Shown here: positions 44,431 to 55,240 of the stretch, one piece after another
Layout of the letters: each line of letters begins with the position of its first letter
Position numbering within the stretch: position 1 is the first letter of the stretch
From: Aspidiotus rigidus
Taxonomy: Eukaryota; Arthropoda; Insecta; Hemiptera; Diaspididae
Assembly: GCA_035079385.1 (NCBI GenBank)
Contig: JAVHKY010000016.1
Coordinates: 5,689,501 to 5,753,500 of the forward strand
DNA: 64,000 nt
Reading direction: 5' to 3'
Notes under the pieces: model-generated
Databases searched by the model: none
What the model saw: the letters and a program-made list of their open reading frames with translations, nothing else
What the model was told of the DNA's origin: nothing
Program-made: the position numbers and the translations under genes

Positions 44431-44840
44431 TCTTTAACGGAGTTGAACGAGGCGTGGCAGGGAACCTGTTTTATGCGGCACCTGGGATCTAAAAAATTTA
44501 GATTGTGACGTCGTAAGGCTGACCTATAACGTTATCCAATTGTGACGTCACAGGCCCAGACTTTGGAGCGTTACATAATTGGAGGGAATTTGAAAAGAAA
44601 ATTATCTATGACGTCATCAGATTATAACGTCACAGACCCCCGCCCTCCAAGCTGTATATGTATAATCGGAGGGGGACTTGGAAAAAAACTGATCTATGAC
44701 GATATGAAATTGTGACGTTTAAAGACTGACCTATGAGGTCATCAAACTGTCACGTCACAGGCTCCGTCCCCCAAAGCTATGAAGATTTTAGCGGTCACGC
44801 GGCTTTCCCGAAAACCCCTCGATAAAACAGGTTTCCTGTT
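44431..44840. mobile_element. Hairpin-ended element with TGACGTCA array, second copy
   Basis: The left side has stem-loop TTTAAC-GGA-GTTGAA (44433-44447) and CAGGGAACCTGTTTTATG at 44458. The right side ends ATAAAACAGGTTTCCTGTT at 44840. The interior has repeated GTGACGTCACAGG-like words (near 44548, 44608, 44628, 44750) and units of the type GGAGGGGGACTTGGAAAAA. It is organised like the element at 16276-16862 but diverged. Confidence 0.65.
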
Positions 44841-45087
44841 AAAAATAAGAATTGAGCACTAGTATCGTACTTAAGAAAAATAAAAAAATTGATGGGCAGC
44901 GTGAGTGACGGGGGGGGGGAAGTTTTTTCAGATAAATCTGAATCAATCTTAATGAGAGAAGACGATTTGTAGAAAATTTTACGCTCTACTTTTTGCCTAT
45001 TTCAATTTGCACTACAAGTAGGACAGATCTGACTACTGGCGCTCCTCACGGATTGTCGTTCTGAATTGCAGAAAGCTACTTTTCTTC

Positions 45088-45570
45088 TAGTGATGGGCGG
45101 TTATCGGTTATTTCAATATACCGGTTAAACGGTTTATTGGAGATCATTGTAACCGGTTAATTGGTTGAAAACTTTCAAATACTCCGGTTAACCGGTTAAC
45201 TGGAAATCATTTGGATTGCTGTTAGTTCTCAAAAAATTCCGGTAGGAGCGCCAAGGTCTTCCACTTTTTTGCTCTCAAAATTGCGAAAATTGAAAAAAAA
45301 GAGAAACAAGATCTCTTATGTGTTGATGATTGAGAAATATCTTAATTTATAATATCCTATTTCCTCCGCCTGGTGCTTCAAATTCGTCAAATTATCAATT
45401 GAAATACACAATTGTTGAAAAATTTTAAATTTGGCGGTTAATCGGTTTATGCGTTCTTATTAACTGGTTTTTCAGGTTAACTGTTAATCACAAATAAACC
45501 GGTTTTTCGGTTAATTTTACCCAAGAATAAACCAATTAATCGGTTAATAACCGATAACTGCCCATCACTA
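45088..45570. mobile_element. hAT-like MITE rich in AACCGGTTAA words
   Basis: The ends are TAGTGATGGGCGGTTATCGG at 45088 and its complement ending CCCATCACTA at 45570, about 24 bp of inverted repeat with one mismatch. The interior repeats ACCGGTTAA and AACCGGT many times. The flanks TTTTCTTC and TTTTGTAT could be a decayed 8-bp duplication. No coding capacity. Confidence 0.75.
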
Positions 45571-45939
45571 TTTTGTATTTTCTTCTTCCTTTGAATACCT
45601 AGAAGAACAAGATAACGCTCGGAAGTAGTTACAGTGTTCTGTCGCAGGTACAAAAATGTTTATCGAAAAAACAAAGAGATTCGAATTCATTCAGGATACA
45701 ATTTCCTTTCAGAGGCATGTTTATACGTATAAATAAACTGATGGAAATTTTTTTCCCCATAAGAATACATTGAATGCGACTCTGCGACATCTGGTGGGAT
45801 AAATTAGCTCAACATTTTTTGGGTAGGAGATTTTTACGCACTTTATAATATGTAGCGTTTGTCATCTTGTCTCTTTTAGGTATCTATACTTCTCCCTTGC
45901 AACGGAGAACTTGTCTTCAAAGGATAGGAATCTTCTTGT

Positions 45940-46505
45940 GGATCATCAGGTTGCATACTCGTATGCCTGATTCTTATCAAAATGGTATTCGCTTTACAGT
46001 GGTCTCACTCTCATGACAGAGAAATTGCTGAATATAAATTAATAGCATATTTATCCCCCTGCCGCGAGACCAATGCAAGGATGGTAAGCCTAATTTTTAT
46101 TCAAGTTTTGAGTCGTAAATAAGCTAAAGAGAAACAATTTTCCATTTCCTTAATTAAGCGACTTAATAAGCGAAATAAAAGCTTAAAAGTTAAAAGAGGC
46201 AAAAACATGTTTTTTCTAACTAAAACATTTTTTTTCCAACAATAACATGTTTTGTACTTTCAGCTTCAAGCTTTGAGCTTAAGTTTCAAGTTAAAACTCA
46301 TAAGTCTTAAATAAGCTTGAAGTTTAGCCGAAAATAAATTTTATTTCAAATTTTAAGCCTTAAGCTTAAGCGAAAAGAAAAAGTTTAGGCATTAAGCTTA
46401 AGCCTTAGAATCGAATTGCTTACCACCCTTGGACCAATGTAAAGCAAGTACCATTGTAATAAGAATCAGGCAAACGAGTATGTAGTACTCGTATGACACA
46501 CGGGA
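45940..46505. repeat. Inverted repeat flanking a hAT MITE
   Basis: The word TACTCGTATGCCTGATTCTTAT near 45957, cited here as GTATGCCTGATTCTTAT, recurs in reverse near 46460 (ATAAGAATCAGGCAAAC) with adjoining AATGGTATTCGC versus AGTACCATTG sequence. The arms are about 60 bp. They enclose the MITE at 46076-46431, so that MITE appears to have landed inside an older palindromic repeat. Confidence 0.6.
46076..46431. mobile_element. hAT-type MITE with perfect 8-bp target duplication
   Basis: The termini are CAAGGATGGTAAGC and GCTTACCACCCTTG. GACCAATG is present at 46068-46075 and again at 46432-46439, a perfect 8-bp duplication. The interior is rich in AAGCTTAA and TTAAGC words, largely self-complementary. 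The element is 356 bp with no coding capacity. Confidence 0.93.
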
Positions 46506-46518
46506 ACAGCCTTATCAG

Positions 46519-47032
46519 CAGGGGTGGTAAGCCGTTCTCATCAGCTTACGCTAATGGCTGAAGCTAAAAAACTTTTTGGAACGGCTTTCTTTAATATCTA
46601 ATGGCTGATAGCCTTTGAACGGCTAGCTAACAGCTGACTGATGGTTAATCAAATTTTTTTTCTCATGTATGTCAAATCATATTACAATTTTTCGCTAAAA
46701 TGATAAATAGTATTTGAATAGGAATCATGCTTTTTGCTATTTTGCTATTTTATTTCCAAGTTTTTCTGAAACTACTCGTAGTAAGCCAAGATTCCTTATT
46801 TTTTTAAAAATGTGAACAGTGACTTTTCTTAATACTAATAGAAATTAGAAACCCTAAATAGGAGGAAAATAGTCTCTTTTGTTAGACCTTAGAAGTTTGA
46901 TTCTGAATGGCTAACAGCTAGCTACTGTTAATATTTTTCCTGATCGGCTAGTTAAGGGCTGGCTAAAATTGCGCAAACATCACTCGGCTAACGGCTAACA
47001 GCTAAAAACTAATGGCTAGCTAACCATCCCTG
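46519..47032. mobile_element. hAT-type MITE rich in GGCTAACAGCTA words
   Basis: The termini are CAGGGGTGGTAAGC and GCTAACCATCCCTG. The flanks CTTATCAG (46511-46518) and CCTATAAG (47033-47040) match at six of eight positions, a likely target duplication. Repeats of GGCTAGCTAACAGCT type occur near both ends. The element is 514 bp with no coding capacity. Confidence 0.85.
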
Positions 47033-47039
47033 CCTATAA

Positions 47040-47238
47040 GGCTTTTCCAGTATTCCATATTGCATACTTATTCTCCTACGTGTTATCGAAGGTTTCTTTA
47101 CATTGATCTTATGAGTGTCGCTGGGTTGCATACTTATTTTCATCCCAGAGTGTTCGTCATAAAAACGAATGTTGGAAACACTACCAGATTATAAACACGT
47201 AGGAGAATAAATATGCAATAAGGAAGACTGTAAAAGCC
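47040..47238. mobile_element. Short MITE with 43-bp inverted ends
   Basis: The left end GGCTTTTCCAGTATTCC continues to TATTCTCCTACGTG. The right end is its imperfect complement (CACGTAGGAGAATA ... GACTGTAAAAGCC). It abuts the right target duplication of the neighbouring hAT MITE, so the two insertions are closely linked. Confidence 0.7.
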
Positions 47239-47645
47239 CTATTGGGAAAAAATAATTGCTGTCCTTGTCGCATTGCAGTTCCGAGGGGCAATGACACACT
47301 TCAGAGATGTCAAACAATTTTGATCATTGAACTGTGCAGCGTTTTCGTAAGGATTCATTTTCAGACTGATACAGTTAACAGAGAAAAAATCGCAAAAGCG
47401 TTTGCAAATGTGCAGTGCAGTGTACAGCATCGCGCGTGCAGTAAGGACGCAAATCAGATTACCAGATCATAATTTTAATGGAAATCTCTCGGGACCTCCA
47501 ACCTCATTTTCGCAATGTTTCTTACATACCTAAAATGGTCCAAAGAAGCCCGAGTTTAGGTCTAAATGGGGATGAAAGACGGGACAAAAACTGATCTCAT
47601 AAGTTACGTTGTTTCCAATAGTTGTTGAGGTCAATTTCCATAAGT

Positions 47646-48161
47646 TTAATGAGGTCCAAGAAGAGAAAGGATGAACATAACGAGCAAACAATTTACCATG
47701 TTGCTGAAGAGTTGTAAGCTCATCACGGGGCAGGTCATGGGGGGAGAAATGAAAGTTGGAGGTTGACTTACTGAGTACGGGCTTCTCGCCGTGTTGTTAA
47801 CGAGATCGTAAAATTCCGTGCCACGGCGAAACGATAGACAGGTAAGGAGGGTTGAGAAAATTTGAGAAGTCTCGCAATCGTTCTGTCCTTCCTTACTTGT
47901 ACAAGGACAGATGCAGAAGAAAGTTTTCTTGCTCCTAAGCTGATTCACGAATAGTAAAAAGTGAGAATCCCTCAAAATAACTAAGGATCGTGGAACTCCG
48001 AAAAACCCTTTCTCAATAATATTTTGAACCGCAGAAGTTCTTACATTTCTCGTTGTTTCATGAATATTTCCGCGAGATATATACGAAATTGTCACCATTG
48101 ACATTACACAAAAGGTTGTAGAAGAAAGTATCAACGTTGTTTGAAACACGTCAATCGACAT
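47646..48161 (-). CDS. Hypothetical open frame, possibly one exon
   Basis: This 171-residue open frame on the minus strand begins with a hydrophobic stretch (TTLILSSTTFCVMSMVTI) and contains CICPCTSKEGQNDCE. A good donor context (CTCA|GTAAGT) lies inside it near 47782, so a real exon might be 47783-48161. No family is recognised and no downstream exon was identified. It may simply be a chance frame. Confidence 0.2.
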   Translation of the reverse strand: MSIDVFQTTLILSSTTFCVMSMVTISYISRGNIHETTRNVRTSAVQNIIEKGFFGVPRSLVILRDSHFLLFVNQLRSKKTFFCICPCTSKEGQNDCETSQIFSTLLTCLSFRRGTEFYDLVNNTARSPYSVSQPPTFISPPMTCPVMSLQLFSNMVNCLLVMFILSLLGPH

Positions 48162-49960
48162 GAATTCAGTAGATCAAAACAAGACGTCACTTTTGTACAG
48201 ACTTGTAGGTAATGAAGCAACCATACGGATTTTTCTCTTTTATTCTCTCATTACGAACGAAAATTCGGTTATTCGGAAAAATTTCCTTGATAACCGTTAC
48301 AGAAACTTTCACTCCCTCTCCTCCCCGAATCAAACACCTTCTTCGTGATAGCCAGATTGAACTGGTTGCAAACCACCGCGAATGCCATCACGCACGAAAC
48401 ACGTACACGAGAATGTATGATAAGAATAAACTGTCACCACCTGTCCGCGAATATTTCAATGAAAAATCTGCTCGTTTTCCGGCGCGTTCGATTTCACAAA
48501 AACTATATAAGAATACGAAACCACATCAGGCGCAGATTTCTGAACGATTAAAACCTCGAGCTTACGCTTAACACTCACGTTTTCTTTCGAAGATCCTTAT
48601 CGTCGGTACTCCAAATGGCATCAATAAAAACTATTATACACGTAAATAAATAGAATTTATCGACTTTTTTCCTCTGTAAGTATTTTCAACCACAAACTGG
48701 TATATATGTCTAGATGAAGTCAACTTTCGTGAAAATACACCAAACGTACGAAGAAAAAATTACACCTATGGATCATACGTATGGGAATATAATCTCGAAG
48801 CGGTCGTGTTATAACAACTGCAGTAGGTGCTTTAATCCATAAAAGGCTTGAAACAACAGTCGCATTCTGCGTAGGTAAACTACCTCGCGATCTACGTAAC
48901 CGGATAGACAAGCCAGAAAATTATGGGTACACACTCGTGCTCTCTGTTAAATAGAAGAGGGGGATATTTAAATATATCGTGTAGCCTTTGACCTCGCCTC
49001 CAAAGAAATAGACGCTCTACTCGATCACTCGGTACTTAAGATGATTATTGTCTCGAGTCAACTTCGTTCTTCGTACTTTTGCAAACTGACCGCGTGCATT
49101 CGTAAAAATTAAGACCGGCAGCTCTTCTAGCCAACCTCTGTGGCATCGGGCAACTGACATACCTGACTAGGCTTCTATTTGTGGAATGCATAAAATTAAT
49201 AAAAAAAAAAAGCGAAACTCTTGTTTTTAAAATGCTAATAAATTCGGAAAAGAACGACATAATGCCTGTTAGGAGATGCGTTCGGTTACATTCTAGTGAC
49301 CATTACGCAACGATTGGTTTTTCAATGTAACTGGTCGTCGTCAGAGACTCGCGGAGAAATTCGATATTTTATTGACACTCGATTTCCAATAATTATGCAG
49401 AATTATGCGAGTGTTTCTACAGACGAGAGAGTCTTATCACGAATACCACGAAGATCGCGAACATACGTATGTAAGTTAGAAAATCATAAAACGAAGAAGT
49501 TTCACACAAGCTCATTGAGCTTTGTTTTTAAACGATGAATTTATTCAACCAGTTCATTCGAGTCATAGTAGATTGGTTGGAATGGATTATTTTTTTTGAT
49601 AGAATTTTCTCTAATAAATTTAATTACGAGTTTAACGTAGAAAGTGGCATATTTAGTCGACGAAATCGTAATGAAAGGTGACAGAAATGAGAAAAACAGA
49701 GATTTTGAAAAGAAGTTAAACACATGAGTAATGCGAAAAAAAAAATGAATTGCTGTATGTGAAATATCTAATTATCAAGAGCGATGGCATTCAAGACTTC
49801 ACAAGTGACCCTAACTTTCACAAAGTTTTTTTTTTTTTTGAGAGAGAACCAACAATAACGGACTTTTGCTATTATAAACACCAAAATCTCTTCACCAGCC
49901 CCCCTTACAGTGACACCAAAGTACAACTTTGTGTACCCAGAACCGAGAACTTATCAGAAG
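48162..49960. other. Unassigned DNA
   Basis: Several short frames exist without recognisable domains. No repeat ends were seen until the element remnant near 49965. Confidence 0.3.
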
Positions 49961-49964
49961 AAAA

Positions 49965-50415
49965 AACTCGCAGCCTACTTCGTTCGCTGCTCGGGGTTGC
50001 CTTCATTAACTTCCCCTATTCTTTTTTGTGTTTTTTTCTTCTTCGTTTTGTTTCTTGTTTTTTTTTATAATTATGTATATCTTCGGTTGGATGTAATAAA
50101 GAAAAAAACCTGTCAATCGAAGCAAACAGGGGGGGGGTTTCTTTGTTTCTTTTGGCGGGGAACCCGCTATCCATTTTGTTAGGAGATTACATCCTCAGAA
50201 AACGTCCGCGTCCGCGTCCACAGGTTAGGTTAGGTTACGGGACTTAAAAGAATTTCGAGTCTCGAGCTATATATGAAAGGAGGGGGACTTAGAAGAATTT
50301 CAAGTCTCGAGCTATATATAATAGGGGGGGGGGGACTTGGAAGAATTTTGACTTTCGAGCTACCGTCCGCCGTCCAACCAAAAACTTGGAAAAATTTTGA
50401 GACTCGAGCTATATA
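49965..50415 (+). repeat. Hairpin-family remnant, telomere-type tract and minisatellite
   Basis: Bases 49965-50015 (ACTCGCAGCCTACTTCG, GGGGTTGCCTTCATTAAC) match the flank of the paired stem-loop motif at 16215-16260. A disrupted end GGCGGGGAACCCGCTATCC lies at 50154. AGGTTAGGTTAGGTTA, three TTAGG-type units, is at 50222-50237. Bases 50245-50425 hold four units of the 45-bp minisatellite. Confidence 0.6.
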
Positions 50416-50879
50416 TGATAGGAGGGAATGTAGAATGATAATTTCGATTTGAATTATATGACAAGATTATCAACTCAGTTCCACACCACCTGAGAGGTCG
50501 AGTTAAGGAATTGCGGGTTCCCCGCTGCCATTGCAATGTCTGCAATGGCTTCTAATTTTTTTTCAAAGTTCCTCTTTCATAATGTACAGCTTGAGGTCGA
50601 AATTTTTCTGAGTCCCCCTTCTATCGTACATGTAAATGGAATATTCAGCATGTTCGAGTGGATATTTATAAGCTTAGGAATCTGTATAACTACAAAGGTT
50701 GATCATATTGATCCAAATGGTGTACTCCCGAAAGAGTAGCGCGCTAAGTACTTTCGGTTAAACAACCATCTTCGGAGCATGAACGAAAGCGACTAACCCA
50801 ACAACAACGAAGACAGAGAAACCAACTTGAAGATCGCGATTGAACCAGCGAGTCATCGAAGCGTGAATCATTCTCATAG
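50416..50879. other. Unassigned DNA with one minisatellite unit
   Basis: A single diverged unit lies near 50590-50632 (GAGGTCGAAATTTTTCTG). Otherwise nothing is recognised. Confidence 0.3.
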
Positions 50880-53240
50880 ACTAACTCAACCAAACCCTCA
50901 TCAGGAATGTACCTGTTTAAGACGATGAAGTCTTCATTATTCTGGTGACATATAAGATTTCAAAATTTTCTAAAGCCATACGTTTAAAGTATGAGTTCTC
51001 CCTATGGAGGAGGGTACCAGACCCCTCTTTGACCCTGTGGCAACTTTCGATAAGTTGATCGGCAAAGGCCGACTCACCCAAGTTACTTTTCTCCCAAGCT
51101 TCTTTATGCTCATCAATTCTTATTTGGAGCTGACGGCCGGTCATTCCTATATGAACTCCAGGGCAATCGTTGCAGGCTATGCTAAATACACCACTCTTCC
51201 CGGCTAGAGAAATGGAGTCCTTTAATTTCACAAATAAACTTTTTACCGTCTTAGTATTATAATATGCCGGACGGAACCCGAAAGGACTGAACACATGGCC
51301 CAACTTCAACGAAAATCTACCCAGGTAAGGAAGTCTAATCAACGTTTCTTCCGATCTAGGTGTGAATCCCTGGAGAGGGAGGTGGTAGAATCAAGGCTTT
51401 TTCGGGTAAGCCTCCTACGGACTGTTAAGTCGATGTCCACACTCACTTGATTCACTCTAGCCAGGTGCTTAATTGTCCCTAGTTGTTTTTGGAAAGCGTC
51501 CTGACTCAAAGGAACATAAGTCAGGCGATGGATCAAGCTATTGAAGGTAGCGATCTTATGTACAGCTGGACAGAAGAACGACCCGTGGAGTGTAGTATCG
51601 GTCGACGTTTCTTTTCTATATATTCCAAATTCATGGAGGCCGTCTCTAACGAAAATGGACAAGTCCAAAAAATTTATTAATGAGCTACCAACTTTCAGGA
51701 TGAATTTTATAGAAGGGTATCAGGTATTTAAGTAAGTGAGAAACTCACGAAGGAGTTCTACTGGATCCACGCACAAAGTATTTCGTCCACATATCTATGC
51801 CAGTTAAAGACGTAACAGCACCTGGCCTGAGGAAAACAAATCGATCTCAAATTTGGATATAAATACCTCACACATCAGAGAGCCAAAGGGAGAATCAATG
51901 GAGATACCCACCTCATCCGGAACTCGAAAAATTTTCCTTCAAATTTGCAGAAGTTGGGGGTCCAACGAACCCTCAGAAGATCAAAGAATCCCGCCAACTT
52001 CTCATGAGGGGCACCAGATTTTACGAGGAAACCGCCCATTTGTTGGATAGTAACAACCTTAGGGATGTGAGGAAATAATCCTACAACATCAAAGGAGCAT
52101 TAGGTCGTTTCCGGGGGAAAGTTTACGTCCTTCCCGAGTTCTTTACTGAGTAAGGGGAGAAACAATCTACTCGTGATTTAAACCATCGAACTATAAATTT
52201 AGCTAATTAGTAAGTTGGTGATGAGACAAACGACACGACCTGCCGCATTGGAACATCTTTTTTATGTACTTTAGGCAAACCGCAGGGGGGTACCGGGTTG
52301 CGTTCCCAGATGGCTTTCTTTGTGAGAGGACTCTTGATAATTAATTCACTTTTGTTAATGATTTGACTCACCCCTCTAACAAACTAAGGGGCCCCACATT
52401 GTTTGAGCCCATCATAAACACCGGAAACATAGGAGGACTTTTCCATAATTACTACAGCGTTACTTTTATCTGCCTTAGTAAGGATTAATCCTTCCTCCCT
52501 GACCTTCCTCTTTGAGCCTTTCATCACCTCAATACAATTATTTTCCATATAAGGAAGGGGGCAGGGCACTGTCTACCATTTCGACACACTTTTTTTGGAC
52601 GTTTACGCCAGGTCTAATCTTGATTGTCAAGTCAGCCACAATATCAGCAAGAGTCTCTTGGTTCTTAAGAGAGGGAGAGGCTAAATTTCAACTCTCAGGT
52701 TCACTTCATCAGAATTAAACTCAACTTTACTATAATTGATGATGGACTATTTCATCTCCAGCACAGTCTTTTTCCTCAGCCATAGCTTTAGAACTCTGGA
52801 GGGAGGCAAGTTTACGATTTTTCTTTTCTTTTAGATTCCGTTCAAAAACGCGACAGTCACCGTTAACCGACACTATAAATGATTCGAACTTACCAGAGTG
52901 AAGGAGGGCAGAAAGCCATTGAGTGAACCAGCAGATTAAGTCTTGTAATGACGTTCATCTGTCCATACCACCTCCTCAGTTCTGTTCTCATCCAATTGAC
53001 CGTTATGTAACCCTCCAACTTTTTTGTAGTGGAGTCGCAGTCCAAATAAAAACGGAATTTCACGAAATTTGGTCTTAGGTGGTGTTCTTCCCCCTCTCCA
53101 TCATATATAGCTCGGAGGTAGAAATTTTCCAATGTTATCGAAACGTGCAAATTCATGTATGAAATAATAAAATAAGTAAACAAGTTTAGTATGCTGTATA
53201 TTAGGCCTAGTATAATGAAGGTTTTCCGAGATCTCATTCG
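50880..53240 (-). mobile_element. Penelope-like retroelement, degenerate, most of the coding region
   Basis: On the minus strand the order is an N-terminal region (FRFYLDCDSTTKKLEGYI, about 53050), a LTKADKSNAVVIMEKSSY block (about 52440), reverse-transcriptase remnants, YRKETSTDTTLHGSFFCP with FNSLIHRLTYVPL (51520-51610), LPYLGRFSLKLG (51310), and the GIY-YIG-type block GVFSIACNDCPGVHIGMTGR (51150). Usual GIY-YIG Tyr residues are partly replaced. Frameshifts and stops occur throughout. The reading direction is opposite to the other Penelope-like copies. Confidence 0.8.
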
Positions 53241-53470
53241 CTTCGCTTGTTCATCCCCCTTCTTGGTCCAGTATACATTATTTCAAGCTACCGGGCGAAC
53301 ACATATAACTCGGAAGTACTCCCTTCTATCATATATAGCTCGGAAGTTGAAATTTTTGCAAGTCCCACGTTGTGCCTCCCGGCGCCCGTCAATTTTCTTC
53401 ATATTACCCTTCCATAAAATTTCGACTCTCGAGCTATACAAGTATATGATAGGAGAGGTACTTAGGAAAT
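53100..53470. repeat. 45-bp minisatellite units, scattered
   Basis: Units with TCATATATAGCTCGGA lie near 53099 and 53328, and a plus-oriented unit CTCTCGAGCTATACAAG near 53426. TGCCTCCCGGCGCCCGTC near 53375 resembles the family's CGGACGGCGCCC block. They overlap the 5' part of the Penelope-like copy. Confidence 0.55.
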
Positions 53471-53619
53471 GTTCTGGCGTAGCCACAAAAATAAAGATCA
53501 TTTTTCATTGTTTATCATATTTAAAATATAAGTCTAGTATGCAATATCAAATAATTTAGTATTAAGTGAGGAGGTTGTTCCGTTCATTGGCCCTCCTCCT
53601 TGATCTAGTGTAAGTTTGA

Positions 53620-53955
53620 CCTACAATATTTCAAGCTAATAGCTTTTGGGGGGGCAAATGAGAGGCAAGCTAATAGCTCTTGAGGGGCTCACTCGCGTTC
53701 TCCGAGTTTAAATTATTTAAAGCTAGTAGCTCATGGTGACCCGAATGGCATTTCGGGGGCTCACTTGCCTAATCTTCGTCTAGTTTGGAATGTTTGAAGC
53801 TGGTAGCTTATGGTGGGGGGCTAATGGCTTCTTGGGGCTCATTCGCCTAATAGCTTTTGGCGGGCTCACTTGCTTCGCTCGTTGGCAACTATCTTTGTCT
53901 AAGATGGGTTTAGCTTATAATATTTAAAGCTAGCAGCTTGGGGGGCTCACTTGCA
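53620..53955 (+). repeat. Degenerate tandem repeat with GGGGCTCACTTGC words
   Basis: About five units of 60-80 bp share TTTAAAGCTAGTAGCT, a G-rich stretch, and GGGCTCACTTGC. Unit length and sequence vary. Confidence 0.6.
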
Positions 53956-53994
53956 GTACTTGCTGATTTCTGAATTACCTACGGGGTATTTCGT

Positions 53995-54245
53995 CCAGTA
54001 AATTTCAGGAAAGTTTGTCCACAAAATTCCAGGAGATTTGTCCATCATTTTCCACCCAGATTCCAGGAGGTTTGTCTAATTTCCAGAAAGAAGGGTAGTG
54101 CACAGGTGTATTCGCGAATTTCTGAATCACTCACAGTGTATACATTTGCATGCGCACGCCCGTAAGCGCTGTACTCGCAAATTTCTGAATCACCCACAGG
54201 ATACACATTTGTACGCACGGGAAAGGGGGGTGTACTCGCGAATTT
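53995..54245 (+). repeat. Two short tandem arrays
   Basis: Bases 53995-54085 have four diverged units ending in TTCCAGGAGGTTTGTC. Bases 54100-54245 have two to three units near 66 bp with GAATTTCTGAATCAC, ATACATTTG and ACGCACG, each followed by GTACTCGC. Confidence 0.6.
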
Positions 54246-54689
54246 TCAAATTAGGGGTACAGAGAGACAAAATACATGAAATATGTCAATAGCAATTCTA
54301 TTCAGGACGTCACCAAAATCTGACAAGGACATTTTTTGAGGGTGCACCCTCCCTCCTCCTCAATAAGACGGATATGTTCTTGAAAACGAATGCTGAACAT
54401 ATGAGGGATGAAATACTCGTAGGTTTCAGCGAACCTAAATTTTTCCTATAATCTAGCCTGGACAAATTCTTCCATGTGACGTAACCTAACATAATTTGGA
54501 TGAGTCACAAATTTATGACGCGATCAAAGTCGGACGCGAACGTTTTCTGAGGATGCATCCGCCTCCTAAACAAAAAACAGATAGCGGGTTCCCCGTTGAA
54601 AAAAAAAACTTTTCGTCCTGGATTTACTTCTCTCTTCTTATTTTCTATTTAATAATTTTTTTTGGAGAGGAGGGTGTAAAAATATCATG

Positions 54690-54905
54690 GAGTTCTCCTC
54701 CGCCCCTGCACTTCAAACCGACGTCGATTTCGAATCGACTTGACCTAATTTATTATCGACCTTAAATCAACGGTCCTTTTGGGTGGATTTTGGTAATCTA
54801 CGCTCCGCTGGTCGATTTCAAATTGACGTCGATCTGAAGCGACGACTTTTCCAAATTTTTTCATCGACTTAAAAATCGACGGATCAAAAGTCGATTTCAA
54901 CAAGG
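54690..54905. repeat. Imperfect repeats of GTCGATTTCAAATCGAC type
   Basis: Short words such as GACGTCGATTTCGAATCGAC, GGTCGATTTCAAATTGACG and AAAGTCGATTTCAA recur in both orientations over about 200 bp. More occur near 55700-55760. The structure is partly palindromic with no coding content. Confidence 0.45.
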
Positions 54906-55240
54906 AACCTATTCTACAGGGGCTTATTTTAAAAAATATGTAAGGCGTCCGGTAAAAAACAACCTACCCTAATAAAAGAATCGGACTTTGAAAAATTCGA
55001 CTTTTGAGACATAATATAATAGTGTATGTGTTCATATGAGGGTGACTTGGAAAAATTTCAACTTTAGATCTATATTACATGATAGCAGAGGGCAGAAGAG
55101 GGATTTCGACTGTCAAGCGACATTATATGATAGAAAAAATTTAGACTCTTCGAGGCTCCAATCTCAAATTCCAAAATTAATTTGACCCATAAAACAGGTT
55201 CCCAGCGTTCCTCGTTGAACTTGGCGTGTTCTTTGGAAAT
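54905..55240. repeat. Diverged hairpin-ended element remnant
   Basis: The left end is CAAGGAACCTATTCTACAGG at 54901. Minisatellite-like units follow (CTTGGAAAAATTTCAACTTT). The right end is CCATAAAACAGGTTCCCAGC at 55188, with CTCGTTGAACTTGGCG. The first stem-loop is broken in this copy. Confidence 0.5.
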
